The notes: generated by a model not told the origin, from the letters alone. DNA of 15,835 bases from Massilia sp. UBA2604 (GCA_002339265.1 DDKG01000162.1:1-15835), one strand, 5' to 3'; counted from the first letter of the stretch, positions 1-7,951 are shown. Translations and numbers: made by a program.

Positions 1-22
1 GACTTTCTTGTGGCAGTTCAGA

Positions 23-82
23 AGGCGGGTACCCAAGTGCTGCATGAACTATCGTAACGCTCGCAAACTTGGGTACCCGCCT
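23..82. repeat. Perfect 16-bp inverted repeat
   Basis: AGGCGGGTACCCAAGT at 23-38 is matched exactly by its reverse complement at 67-82, leaving a 28-base loop. Each arm also contains the self-palindrome GGGTACCC, and a partial third copy (GCGGGTAC) lies at 85-92. It sits just past the 3' end of the minus-strand dioxygenase gene. No T-tract follows either arm, so it is not a typical intrinsic terminator; a dispersed intergenic (REP/MITE-like) element is an alternative. The arms are certain, the role is not. Confidence 0.7.
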
Positions 83-118
83 CCGCGGGTACGACGTGCT
101 GGAGGTGCGGCTGTCGGC

Positions 119-934
119 TCAAGCCTGCGGCGCCGCCCCGAACCTGAAACTCGACACCGCCAGATTCCCCATGAACGCGTCTTCATGATAGACGCAGACC
201 GCCGCTTCCTGCTCGGCTGCCCCCAACGCCACCATCAACGGAATCAGGTGCTCTTCACGCGGATGCGCCGCCCGCGCCATCGGCGCCTCATCCCAGCGTA
301 AAAGGGCCTGCTCGCGTCCGGCCGGATCGCGTTCGAGCAGCGTGCGCTGCAACCACCCATCGAACGCCCGCGACGCCTCCCGCCCATTCGGCCCGAACTG
401 GCGCAGGTTGTGATACGAAAGCCCGCTGCCGATGATCAGGATCCCTTCGTCGCGCAACGGCGCCAGCGCGCGGCCCGCCGCCAGGTGGGTGGCCGGATCC
501 AGGTCGCGCCGGATCGACAGCTGCACCACCGGCATGCGCGCTTCCGGATAGACCGGATACAGCATCGAGAACGTCCCATGGTCGAACCCGCGTTCGGCAT
601 CCAGCCCGGTCGGGTGGCCCGCTGCATCGAGCAGTTCGGCCACGCGCCGCGCCAGCGCCGGCTCGCCCGGCGCCGGGTAGGTGATCTGATAAGTATGCGG
701 CGGGAAGCCGCCATAGTCATAGATCATGCCGGGCGCCGCGCCGGACGACACCATGAACTGCGACGTCTCCCAGTGGGCGGTCACCACCAGCACCGCGCGC
801 ACCGTGTCCCCGGCCTCGACACGCATCGCGGCCAGCGAGGCGGCCAGCTGGTCGTAGGCCGGGCCGTATTGCTCGCGCATCCAGGGCCAGGGACCGCCGC
901 CGTGCGAGACGAAATAGGTGGGTAGATGCGCCAT
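119..934 (-). CDS. ygiD: LigB-type extradiol ring-cleavage dioxygenase (4,5-DOPA dioxygenase family, YgiD-like)
   Basis: A 271-aa protein of the class III extradiol dioxygenase (DODA/LigB) family, cytosolic metal enzymes that open catechol-type rings such as DOPA. E. coli YgiD has the same length. Visible family motifs are VSHGGGP (His11), TAHWE (His54), FDHGTF (His119) and GSGLSYHN (His175); these histidines are the expected metal and catalytic positions. The open frame extends further upstream to 1132, but the ATG at 934 is preceded by AAAGGAG with 6-nt spacing, and family similarity begins here with MAHLPTYFVSHGGGP. The gene is divergent from the cobalamin riboswitch operon and shares its roughly 90-base intergenic region. 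The natural substrate cannot be told from sequence. No defect is seen. Confidence 0.9.
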   Translation of the reverse strand: MAHLPTYFVSHGGGPWPWMREQYGPAYDQLAASLAAMRVEAGDTVRAVLVVTAHWETSQFMVSSGAAPGMIYDYGGFPPHTYQITYPAPGEPALARRVAELLDAAGHPTGLDAERGFDHGTFSMLYPVYPEARMPVVQLSIRRDLDPATHLAAGRALAPLRDEGILIIGSGLSYHNLRQFGPNGREASRAFDGWLQRTLLERDPAGREQALLRWDEAPMARAAHPREEHLIPLMVALGAAEQEAAVCVYHEDAFMGNLAVSSFRFGAAPQA

Positions 935-1022
935 CACCGCTCCTTTTGAAGCATGAAAACAACGATGGTAGCCGATCCGGCGGCAAGCTGCCGGCGGCCG
1001 GGCAAGACCTATCTTGTCAAGG

Positions 1023-1028
1023 TATAAT
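1023..1028 (+). promoter_or_regulatory. Likely -10 box of the cobalamin uptake operon
   Basis: A perfect TATAAT lies about 10 bases before the first conserved part of the cobalamin riboswitch, which is where the leader transcript should begin (start near 1035). There is no good -35 hexamer 16-18 bases upstream (the sequence there is GGGCAA), so the box is called from its own match and its position. Confidence 0.55.
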
Positions 1029-1035
1029 CGCCCCG

Positions 1036-1250
1036 TTTTGGTGCTCTCGCGCACATCCAGGTGCGCGAAGTTAAACGGGAAACACGACATGGCCGCGTCA
1101 CGCGCCGTCATGGAAGTGTGCTGCCCCCGCAACGGTCAACAAGCGCCGCGCCTGCATTCATGCAGGGTGGCGGACGGTCTCGACAACCACTGTGCATGCT
1201 GCGCAGGAAGGTGAGGCCGTCATGCTTGCCAGCCCGGATACCGGCCAAAG
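1036..1250 (+). promoter_or_regulatory. Cobalamin (B12) riboswitch
   Basis: The leader carries the hallmark blocks of the cobalamin riboswitch in the right order: GGTGC near 1040, AACGGGAA at about 1075-1082, the B12-box CTGCCCCCGCAACGGT at 1121-1136, and AGCCCGGATACCGGCC at 1231-1246. It lies directly upstream of a BtuB-like receptor, the classical target. Ligand binding is expected to lower expression of receptor and binding protein. Immediately downstream a 7-bp hairpin (GGAAGCG at 1256-1262 with CGCTTCC at 1268-1274) may be part of the expression platform. No T-tract terminator is seen before the start codon, which favours control of translation initiation (inference). The outer boundaries are approximate. 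Confidence 0.93.
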
Positions 1251-1331
1251 CAGGTGGAAGCGCCAGGCGCTTCCGTTGACTCCGGGCTGCGGGGAAGCAG
1301 GCCGGTGCCTTTTATCGAGAACACATTCATC

Positions 1332-3290
1332 ATGATTTTTGCAGCTGCCCCGCGCCGCGCGCCACTCGCACTGGCTTGCGCCTTCGCCCTGTCCGCCATT
1401 TCTACCTACGCCGTTGCCCAGGACGCACTCCCATCGGTCCTCGTCACCGGCCCGCGCTTCCCGGCCCAGGCCACGCCGATCGGCGCCACCGTCATCAGCG
1501 CGGAGCAGATCCGCAGCGCCGGCGCCTCCGACGTGAATGCGGCGATCCGCAAGATCGGCGGCGTGTTCGGCCGCCAGAGCCTGGACGGCTCGCCCGACTT
1601 CGGCCTCGACCTGCGCGGCTTCGGCACCAACAGCGCCCAGAACACGGTGGTGCTGGTCGACGGCGTGCGGCTGAACGAGAACGAGCTGGCCCATACCGTG
1701 CTGTCGACGATTCCCGTGGACACGGTCGAGCGCATCGAGATCACGCGCGGCGGCAGCAGTGTGCTGTACGGCGACGGCGCCACCGGCGGCGTGATCAATA
1801 TCGTCACCCGCCGCGACGCCGGCGCAGGTACCCATGGCTCGCTGTTCATCGAAGGCGGCCGCTTCGACCACCTCGACATGCGCGCCTCGATCGCCCACGG
1901 CGCCGGCCCGTGGTCGTTCGACGCTGCCGTGGCCGATCGCCGCACCGACAACTACCGCGACAACAACAAGTACGAGCAGACCAGCTTCAGCGGCGGCGTG
2001 CAGTATGCCTATGCGCCGAACGGCCGCGCCGGCCTGCGCTTCGAGAGCTCGCGTTCGGATTCGCGCCTGCCGGGTTCGCTGACCGAAGAGCAATTCTTGT
2101 CCAATCCGCGGCAGACCAATACGCCGGACGATTTCGGCTCGCTCGACACCGACCGCGTGACCGCCTTCGTCGAGCACCGCATCGGCGCCTTCGAGCTGGC
2201 TGCCGATCTGTCGCACCGCGAACGCGAAGTCACCTCGACCTATTTCTCCGAGTGGGGCACGTCGGCTTCGACCTACGAGGCCGAGCAGACCCAGTTCTCG
2301 CCGCGCCTGCGCCAAACCGCCGACTTCGGCAACAAGCGCAACGAGTTCGTCACCGGCATCGACCTGATCCGCTGGGACCGCCAGGTCACCTCGAGTTTCT
2401 CGGCCGGCGACGCGCGCCAGGACTCCAAAGCCTTCTACCTGCGCGATGAACTGCGCTGGAATGCGCCGCACAACGCCCGCCTGGCCGTCGGCGGCCGTCA
2501 CGAGCGCTTCGAGAAGGACTACAGCGATCCGCTGGCGTTCCCGGCTGTCCTCGGCGAACACCGCAAGCAGTCGCTGAACGCCTGGACCGTGGAAGGCAGC
2601 ATCGACGTGATGCCGCTCGTGACCGTGTTCGCCAAGGCCGGCCGCAGCTACCGTATCGCCAACATCGACGAAAACAGCTACCGCTCGACCCTGGACGTGC
2701 TGGAGCCGCAGACTTCGCGCGACCTGGAACTGGGCGTCAGCGCCGGCAACGAAGCGCGCAAGGCCACCGCGCGCGTGTTCCGCCACCGCCTGACCAACGA
2801 GATCTTCTACGACCCGACCATCGGCTTCGGCGCCAACACCAACCTCGATCCGACCCGCCGCCAGGGCGTGGAGCTGGAAGGGCAGGCTGCCCTGGCCAAC
2901 GCATTGCGCCTGACCGGTTCGTGGCAATACGTGCAGGCCGAGTTCCGCGACGGCCCGAACGCCGGCCGCGAAATGGTGCTGGTGCCGAAGCATGTCGTCA
3001 CCGCGCGCCTGGCCTGGACGCCGGGCGACGGCCAGACCGCCGACATCGGCGCGCAGTGGGTCGACAGCCAGCGCTATGGCAACGACTTCACCAATGGCTG
3101 CAGCACCCGCATCCCGTCGTTCACCACGATCGACGCCCGCTACGCGCGCCGCTTCGGTCCGTGGGAAGCGGCGATCTCGGGCCTGAACCTGGCCGACCGC
3201 CAGTACTACAGCCAGGCCTTCAGCTGCCGCGCCGGCATCTATCCGAGCGATGGCCGCCAGCTCAAGCTGTCGCTGCGCTACGACTTCTGA
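1332..3290 (+). CDS. btuB: TonB-dependent vitamin B12 receptor, BtuB-like
   Basis: A 652-aa outer-membrane receptor that would import cobalamin using TonB/ExbBD energy. Residues 1-30 form a signal peptide ending in AVAQ. A TonB-box-like stretch (LPSVLVTG) is at 33-40. The plug runs to about 160, with LRGFG, VVLVDGVRLNE, IEITRGGSSVLYGDGATGGVINIVTR-type landmarks. The rest is a beta-barrel ending in the aromatic LSLRYDF, a typical outer-membrane C-terminus. The frame stays open back to a GTG at 1254 abutting the riboswitch, but the ATG at 1332 gives the proper signal peptide; its Shine-Dalgarno site is weak (GAGA at 1317-1320). The assignment to cobalamin rather than a siderophore rests mainly on the riboswitch in front and the binding-protein gene 4 nt behind. 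Confidence 0.88.
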   Translation: MIFAAAPRRAPLALACAFALSAISTYAVAQDALPSVLVTGPRFPAQATPIGATVISAEQIRSAGASDVNAAIRKIGGVFGRQSLDGSPDFGLDLRGFGTNSAQNTVVLVDGVRLNENELAHTVLSTIPVDTVERIEITRGGSSVLYGDGATGGVINIVTRRDAGAGTHGSLFIEGGRFDHLDMRASIAHGAGPWSFDAAVADRRTDNYRDNNKYEQTSFSGGVQYAYAPNGRAGLRFESSRSDSRLPGSLTEEQFLSNPRQTNTPDDFGSLDTDRVTAFVEHRIGAFELAADLSHREREVTSTYFSEWGTSASTYEAEQTQFSPRLRQTADFGNKRNEFVTGIDLIRWDRQVTSSFSAGDARQDSKAFYLRDELRWNAPHNARLAVGGRHERFEKDYSDPLAFPAVLGEHRKQSLNAWTVEGSIDVMPLVTVFAKAGRSYRIANIDENSYRSTLDVLEPQTSRDLELGVSAGNEARKATARVFRHRLTNEIFYDPTIGFGANTNLDPTRRQGVELEGQAALANALRLTGSWQYVQAEFRDGPNAGREMVLVPKHVVTARLAWTPGDGQTADIGAQWVDSQRYGNDFTNGCSTRIPSFTTIDARYARRFGPWEAAISGLNLADRQYYSQAFSCRAGIYPSDGRQLKLSLRYDF

Positions 3291-3294
3291 CGCC

Positions 3295-4176
3295 ATGAAG
3301 CGCCTGCTTGCGCCATTGCTGGTCGTGCTGGCCGTGCTGCCGGCCAGCGCCAGTGTCACCGTGGTCGACGACGTCGGCCGCACGGTCACGCTGGCGCAGC
3401 CGGCGCGGCGCGTGGTGTCGCTGGCGCCGCACGTCACCGAGCTGCTGTTCGCGGCCGGCGGCGGCGCGCGCGTGGTCGGCGCCGTCAACTACAGCGACTA
3501 CCCGGAGGCGGCGAAGAAGCTGCCCCAGGTGGGCAGCTACAACAAGCTCGACTTCGAGCGGGTGCTGGCGCTCAAGCCCGATCTGCTCGTGGTCTGGCAT
3601 AGCGGCAACCCGGTGCGCCAGGTCGAGCAGCTGGAGCGGCTCGGGATTCCGGTCTACCACAGCGAGCCGGGACGGCTGGCCCAGATCGGCGACAGCCTGC
3701 TGCGCATGGGCCGGCTGCTCGGCACCGAGCCGGCCGCGCAGGCGGCGGCGCGCGACTACGGCGACCGGATCGCGGCGCTCAAGGCGCGTTATTCGGGCCG
3801 GCCGCAGGTCACCGTGTTCTACCAGGTGTGGCCGAAGCCGCTGTATACGCTCAACGACGACCACATCGCCAGCGACATGGTGCGCCTGTGCGGCGGGCGC
3901 AATCTGTTCGGCGCGCTCAAGACGATCGCGCCGGAGGTCGGCGTCGAGGCGGTGATCGAAGGCGACCCCGAAGTCATCCTGGTCGGCGGGCGCGACAACC
4001 CGGCCGATCCCGGCGGGAAGATGTGGCAGGCGTTCAAGGGCATGACTGCTGTCAGGCGCGACAATATCTTCACGATCGATGGCGATTTGACCAACCGGGC
4101 CGGCCCGCGCACGGCCGAAGGCGCGGCCCAGTTGTGCGCGATGCTGGAAGAGGCGCGCGGACGGCGTCCACGCTGA
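3295..4176 (+). CDS. btuF: Periplasmic cobalamin-binding protein, BtuF-like
   Basis: A 293-aa ABC-transporter substrate-binding protein of the periplasmic binding protein 2 (BtuF/FhuD/FepB) type, expected to hand cobalamin to an inner-membrane BtuCD permease. Residues 1-20 are a signal peptide (MKRLLAPLLVVLAVLPASAS). The mature part begins TVVDDVGRTVTLAQPARRVVSL, then ALAPH-type VSLAPHVTELLFAAG, LPQVGSYNKLDFERVLALKPDLLVVW and, in the second lobe, DPEVILVGG, all usual for the family. The ATG at 3295 is chosen over an in-frame upstream ATG inside the receptor gene because it starts the signal peptide. Only 4 nt separate it from the receptor stop, so the two are cotranscribed under the riboswitch. 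The permease and ATPase genes are not in the window. Confidence 0.88.
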   Translation: MKRLLAPLLVVLAVLPASASVTVVDDVGRTVTLAQPARRVVSLAPHVTELLFAAGGGARVVGAVNYSDYPEAAKKLPQVGSYNKLDFERVLALKPDLLVVWHSGNPVRQVEQLERLGIPVYHSEPGRLAQIGDSLLRMGRLLGTEPAAQAAARDYGDRIAALKARYSGRPQVTVFYQVWPKPLYTLNDDHIASDMVRLCGGRNLFGALKTIAPEVGVEAVIEGDPEVILVGGRDNPADPGGKMWQAFKGMTAVRRDNIFTIDGDLTNRAGPRTAEGAAQLCAMLEEARGRRPR

Positions 4177-4177
4177 C

Positions 4178-4207
4178 TTGACCATTTCCAGCGCCAACCT
4201 ATATTGA
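4178..4207 (+). promoter_or_regulatory. Candidate promoter of dsbA
   Basis: TTGACC (4178-4183) and TATTGA (4202-4207) are separated by 18 bases in the space between the btuF stop and dsbA. A start near 4214 would give a leader of about 110 nt containing a 6-bp hairpin (GCTCCC at 4256-4261 with GGGAGC at 4269-4274). Moderate matches only. Confidence 0.3.
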
Positions 4208-4326
4208 AAAGTCACCACGCCCCTGTTTCAGCCGTAAGCAAATGCAATAAATTGCGCTCCCGGGACAGGGGAGCCGCAAAAAGTGGTAATCTCGCGGTCG
4301 TTCGTTCATTCTTTTGGAAGGATTTT

Positions 4327-4989
4327 ATGCGCACCCTGCGTTTCGCCCTCGTTGCCGCTGCCCTGGTCGCCGGTTTCGCCAATGCCTCGCCGACCAATCC
4401 CCAGGTTGGCGCCGAGTACACTGTGCTGGCTTCGCCACAGCCGACCCAGACGGTGGGCAAGAAGGTCGAAGTGGTCGAGTTCTTCGCTTACCACTGCGGC
4501 GCCTGCAACGCGTTCGAGCCGAGCCTGGTGAACTGGGTCAAGAAGCAGGGCGACAACATCGTGATGCGACGCATTCCGCTGCCGTTCCAGGGTGCATCGG
4601 ACCCTGAGGCACGCCTGTTCCTGACGCTCGACGCCATGGGCAAGCTGGAGCAGTATCATCATCGCGTGTTCCGCGCCGTGCACGTCGAGCGCAAGCGCCT
4701 GATGAAGGACGACGACATCATCGCCTGGGCCACTTCGAACGGCCTGGACAAGGCGAAGTTCACCGAGGCGTGGAATTCGTTCGGCGTGCAGACCAAGCTC
4801 AAGCGCCTGCCGCAGATCGCCGAAGCGTACAAGGTCAGCAGCACCCCGACCGTCATCATCGACGGCAAATACGTCGTGTCGCCGGCAACGGTGGCGCAAT
4901 CCAACAAGATCCAGGACATGGGCCAGCTGATGACGGCCACCGGCCAGGTCCTCGACGCACTGGTGGCGAAGGCAGCCAAGGAAAAATGA
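4327..4989 (+). CDS. dsbA: Thiol:disulfide interchange protein, DsbA family, with CGAC active site
   Basis: A 220-aa periplasmic thiol oxidoreductase that would introduce disulfides into exported proteins. Residues 1-20 are a signal peptide (cleavage likely after ANA). The thioredoxin-fold active site is VVEFFAYHCGACNAFEP, with cysteines 57 and 60; the cis-proline loop is SSTPTVIIDGKY near the C-terminal end. Length and order of elements fit DsbA. The odd point is CGAC between the cysteines where DsbA proteins usually have CPHC; the dipeptide is known to set the redox potential in this family. The ATG at 4327 is chosen because AAGGA (4318-4322) precedes it closely and the signal peptide starts there, rather than at an upstream in-frame start at 4204. 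Its stop overlaps the start of the next gene. Confidence 0.9.
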   Translation: MRTLRFALVAAALVAGFANASPTNPQVGAEYTVLASPQPTQTVGKKVEVVEFFAYHCGACNAFEPSLVNWVKKQGDNIVMRRIPLPFQGASDPEARLFLTLDAMGKLEQYHHRVFRAVHVERKRLMKDDDIIAWATSNGLDKAKFTEAWNSFGVQTKLKRLPQIAEAYKVSSTPTVIIDGKYVVSPATVAQSNKIQDMGQLMTATGQVLDALVAKAAKEK

Positions 4990-5330
4990 GCGACAAAGTC
5001 GAAGGCGAGATCCTCAAGATTTACGAAGGGTCCCGACCCAAAGAGGAAACCTTGTTCGAGACCAGTAACGTGAATCACCTCGCGTGGGCGCTGGCGCTGA
5101 TCTTCGTCCTGACCACCGTCTGGTTCGGCATTGCGCTCGTGCATGCCGAAAACCAGCGCCACGCGATGGCGTCGAACCTCTGTCCCGATCAGGTGTTCAA
5201 GGAAGGGTTCGACAAGAAATGCCTGACGACCGTGCGTTCGCGCGATCACTGGTGGGAGCATCTGTGGTACGGCGTGACCCATGTGCGTTCCCATCCCGAT
5301 CACGATGGGCGCATCGATACCCGGAAGTAA
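4986..5330 (+). CDS. Small single-pass membrane protein, unknown function
   Basis: A 114-aa protein I do not recognise. Its ATG overlaps the dsbA stop in an ATGA arrangement, so it is translationally coupled to DsbA. The first 30 residues are charged and hydrophilic, residues 31-53 form one membrane segment (HLAWALALIFVLTTVWFGIALVH), and the remainder is hydrophilic with two cysteines (66 and 79) and a Trp/His-rich stretch (DHWWEHLWYGVTHVRSH, 87-103). With basic and acidic residues before the segment the orientation is not certain; if the C-terminal part is periplasmic the cysteine pair could be a DsbA substrate or redox partner (inference). The gene ends directly before a terminator. Coupling makes it likely to be a real gene. 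Confidence 0.75.
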   Translation: MSDKVEGEILKIYEGSRPKEETLFETSNVNHLAWALALIFVLTTVWFGIALVHAENQRHAMASNLCPDQVFKEGFDKKCLTTVRSRDHWWEHLWYGVTHVRSHPDHDGRIDTRK

Positions 5331-5336
5331 ATCAAG

Positions 5337-5364
5337 AACGGCGTCCAACAGGACGCCGTTTCTT
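5337..5364. terminator. Bidirectional intrinsic terminator
   Basis: AACGGCGTCC (5337-5346) pairs perfectly with GGACGCCGTT (5351-5360) around a 4-base AACA loop, followed on the plus strand by TTTCTT. It lies between the convergent dsbA-orf114 and MFS genes, touching the MFS stop, so it probably ends transcripts from both sides; the plus direction has the better T-run. Confidence 0.85.
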
Positions 5365-6587
5365 CATCGGGACGCCGGTGGCGATTCCAGATGAGGATGC
5401 GGGCTGCGGGCGCTCCAGCGCCGCAGCGCGACCGATGCCCACGCCGTCAGGAGGCCGCCAACGACCAGCACCAGCCGGGTGTCGATCAGGGTGAGCACGG
5501 CGCCGGTCAGCGCCATCAGGATATTCGCCAGGCAGAAGATGGTCGATAGCAGGGCCATCACCGAACCCTGGCCATGCACGGCGAACTCGTCGGCCGACCA
5601 GGTTTGCAGGGCGGTGTTGTAGAAGGCATGCGGCGCGCCGAACAGCAGGATGCCGGCGATGCCGACCCACAGGTTGCCGAACGCCACGCACAGCACCGCG
5701 GTCGCAGCCACGCCGGCGTACCAGCCGGCGCGCAGGCGGCCTTCGACCCGGCTGGCGCGGCCGGCGAACAGGGCCGCCATGGTCATCAGCGCGCACATGC
5801 CCATATTGACGACGGCGATCTGGCGCGCGTCGTAGCCGCCCACGTCCACCAGCCACAGCGGAAAGAATTCATACAGCGCCGCGACGCCGCAGCAATAGGC
5901 CAGGTGCACCGTGAACAGGGTGCGCAGCGGCGCATGGCGCAGCAGGGTGAGGGCGTGGCGGTCGCGCGCCACCGCCCACCAGCGATCCGCGTGCGGCGCC
6001 GCCGGCGTGGAAGGAATCGAGACCAGTACGCCCACCGTGCCGAGCAGGAGCGCGCCGGCGGCGATATAAAATGGCAACGCCGGTCCGTGGGCCATGGTGA
6101 AACCGGCCAGCAGCGGACCGACCAGCCAGCCGAGATTGAACGAGCCGTTCAGCCACGACACGGCGTGATTGCGCAGCGGCCCCTTGATGCGCTCGATAAC
6201 CAGTGCGCGCATGACGGCGCCATTGCCTTCCAGCAGACCGGTAAAGAAACGGGCCGCCAGGAACAGCGGATACGATTCCATCACCATCGCCACCGCGGTG
6301 AGCAGATGGCCCACTGCTGCCCCGATGGTAGTCAGGAGCAGGGCGCGGCGCCGGCCGAAACCGTCCGACAGCGGCCCCAGCACCGCGCTGCCGATCAGCA
6401 GGCCGACCGGGTTGATCATCAGCGCGATTCCCAGCAGCAGCTTGGGCGGCAGGCCGAGGAAACTGTTCAGGCCATTGACGCCGCCGTCCGCGAACAGCGG
6501 CGCCAGCATCGGATAGGGAAGCGAGGCGCCGACGGTGGACAACAGTCCCAGGCCGCACAGCGTTGCAATCAGCAGGCGCTCGTTCAT
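5364..6587 (-). CDS. Major facilitator superfamily transporter
   Basis: A 407-aa polytopic inner-membrane protein with the repeated hydrophobic segments of a 12-helix MFS transporter. The MFS motif A between helices 2 and 3 is clear: GPLSDGFGRRR at residues 71-81. Others include GLLEGNGAVMRALVIERIKGPLRNHAVSW in the first half and a central loop around residues 185-215. The overall look is of a drug/proton antiporter-type carrier (TetA/efflux-like), but the substrate cannot be told. The start at 6587 overlaps the sensor kinase stop by 4 nt (ATGA), which fixes it and indicates translational coupling. Being in one operon with the kinase suggests that the transporter is part of the response of, or an input to, that system. 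Confidence 0.88.
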   Translation of the reverse strand: MNERLLIATLCGLGLLSTVGASLPYPMLAPLFADGGVNGLNSFLGLPPKLLLGIALMINPVGLLIGSAVLGPLSDGFGRRRALLLTTIGAAVGHLLTAVAMVMESYPLFLAARFFTGLLEGNGAVMRALVIERIKGPLRNHAVSWLNGSFNLGWLVGPLLAGFTMAHGPALPFYIAAGALLLGTVGVLVSIPSTPAAPHADRWWAVARDRHALTLLRHAPLRTLFTVHLAYCCGVAALYEFFPLWLVDVGGYDARQIAVVNMGMCALMTMAALFAGRASRVEGRLRAGWYAGVAATAVLCVAFGNLWVGIAGILLFGAPHAFYNTALQTWSADEFAVHGQGSVMALLSTIFCLANILMALTGAVLTLIDTRLVLVVGGLLTAWASVALRRWSARSPHPHLESPPASR

Positions 6588-7885
6588 GCCGGCAGCTCGA
6601 TCACGAAGCGCGCACCGCCCAGCGTCGACGTCTCGACCCGCAGGCTGCCGCCATGCAATGCCACTGCCTTTTGCGCGATCGACAAGCCGAGCCCGAAGCC
6701 GCCGGTGGCGCGGTCGCGGCTGCGGTCGAGGCGGTAGAACGGATCGAAGATCTTCTCGCGTTCCTCGGCCGGGATGCCGGGGCCGTCGTCGTCGACCGCG
6801 ATCCCGATACCTTCCGGCGTGCGCCGCGCCGACAGCACGATCCGTCCCTGCGCATACTTCTGGGCATTGCGCAGCAGGTTGCCGACGGCGCGCGCCAGCA
6901 GGCGGGCATCGAGCTCGACCGTGCCAAGGCCGGGCGCCAGCTCGCAGGCGACCTGTTGCGGCGAGGGCGGCAGGGTGGCACAGCAGTCGCGCAGCAGCGC
7001 GTCCAGGTCGACGGGGGCGGCCTGCAGGCTGCGCGCGCTGTCGAGCTTGCTCATATCGAGCAGCTCCTTGACCAGGTTGTTCAGCTCGGACAGGTCGCCT
7101 TCCATGGCGGCGATCCGCTTGCTCAATTCCGGATCCTTCGCCTTGGCGTCGAGCAGCTCGAGCGCGAATTCCAGGCGCGCGATCGGGGTGCGCAATTCGT
7201 GCGACACCGAGTGCAGCAGGCTGCGCTGCGCTTCCATCAAATCCTCGATGCGGCCAGCCATGTGGTTGATCCGTTCGGCCAGCGGATAGACGGTGTCGGA
7301 CGGTTTCAGGCGGGCCCGCACCGACAGCTTGCCGGCGCCGAACTCGTCCGCCATCCGCGACAGCGACTGCAAGCCCTGCCAGTGCGAGCGTGACCACAGC
7401 GCGATCGGCACCAGCAGGGCGATGGCGACGATCACGTAGCGCAGCAGCTCCATCTTGAGCGCTTGCCCGACGTCGATCGGCAAGTCCTGGGCATGCAAGA
7501 CCTCGTCCTGGCTGCCGATATAGCGTTCACCGTCCAGGTCGACCCGCCGGTAGAAGGACTTGCCGGCCACGTCGATCACGATGCCGCCCCGTTCGAGCTC
7601 GTCGCGTTGGCCGGCGCCGAGGGCGTCCAGCGCCTGGGGCAGCGGCAGCAGGTCGTAGCGCACGTCGGACACTTCGCGCACATTGTTCAGGCGGGTCAGC
7701 CATTCGTCGCCGGGCGCCTGGTCCACGTATTGCTCGAGCAGGAAGATCTGAGCCGCCGCCTGACGCCGCGCGATGTCGTCCAGCGGGTCGCCGAACAGGC
7801 GCGCGAACGCGAAATAGATGACGAAGGTGGCAGCCGTGATCGACAGCATGACGAGCACGAAGAAGCGGAAGAATATCCGGTTCAC
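6584..7885 (-). CDS. rstB: Sensor histidine kinase, RstB-like
   Basis: A 433-aa membrane sensor kinase, the same length as E. coli RstB. TM1 is at about 3-25 (IFFRFFVLVMLSITAATFVIYF), a periplasmic sensor region follows to about 144, TM2 is at about 147-164, then a HAMP region beginning SRSHWQGL. The H-box SVSHELRTP places the phosphorylated histidine at 229; the N-box is RAVGNLLRNAQKYA, G1 is DDDGPGIP and G2 GGFGLGLS. DPFYRLDRSRDRATGG and the ending STLGGARF closely resemble RstB. The start is taken as GTG at 7885, because AGGA lies 7 nt upstream and the N-terminal helix starts there; an ATG at 7966 would add a 27-residue Pro/Arg-rich tail. The cognate regulator is probably the RstA-like gene 2.1 kb upstream, with two opposite-strand genes between. 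Confidence 0.9.
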   Translation of the reverse strand: MNRIFFRFFVLVMLSITAATFVIYFAFARLFGDPLDDIARRQAAAQIFLLEQYVDQAPGDEWLTRLNNVREVSDVRYDLLPLPQALDALGAGQRDELERGGIVIDVAGKSFYRRVDLDGERYIGSQDEVLHAQDLPIDVGQALKMELLRYVIVAIALLVPIALWSRSHWQGLQSLSRMADEFGAGKLSVRARLKPSDTVYPLAERINHMAGRIEDLMEAQRSLLHSVSHELRTPIARLEFALELLDAKAKDPELSKRIAAMEGDLSELNNLVKELLDMSKLDSARSLQAAPVDLDALLRDCCATLPPSPQQVACELAPGLGTVELDARLLARAVGNLLRNAQKYAQGRIVLSARRTPEGIGIAVDDDGPGIPAEEREKIFDPFYRLDRSRDRATGGFGLGLSIAQKAVALHGGSLRVETSTLGGARFVIELPA

Positions 7886-7951
7886 GGTCGCGTCCTGGGT
7901 AACTGTCGGTCTGGCGGTGGTGCCGGCTGCATGGGTTCTCCTCGGGCACGA

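Noticed and set aside
8..301. 97-codon plus-strand ORF at the left edge
   Set aside because: Begins in the inverted repeat, is Arg/Pro-rich and overlaps the dioxygenase gene; no Shine-Dalgarno site.
1014..1020. TTGTCAA as a -35 box for the TATAAT at 1023
   Set aside because: Only three bases separate it from the -10 box, far too close.
1158..3488. 776-codon open frame on the minus strand
   Set aside because: It is the antisense shadow of the receptor gene and runs through the riboswitch; composition is low-complexity Ala/Gly/Val/Arg with no domain, and the plus frame carries all receptor motifs.
6588..7397. Upstream extension of the MFS frame giving a 677-aa protein
   Set aside because: The extra residues are an out-of-frame reading of the kinase gene, Arg/Ala-rich and motif-free; the transporter starts at 6587 in an ATGA overlap.
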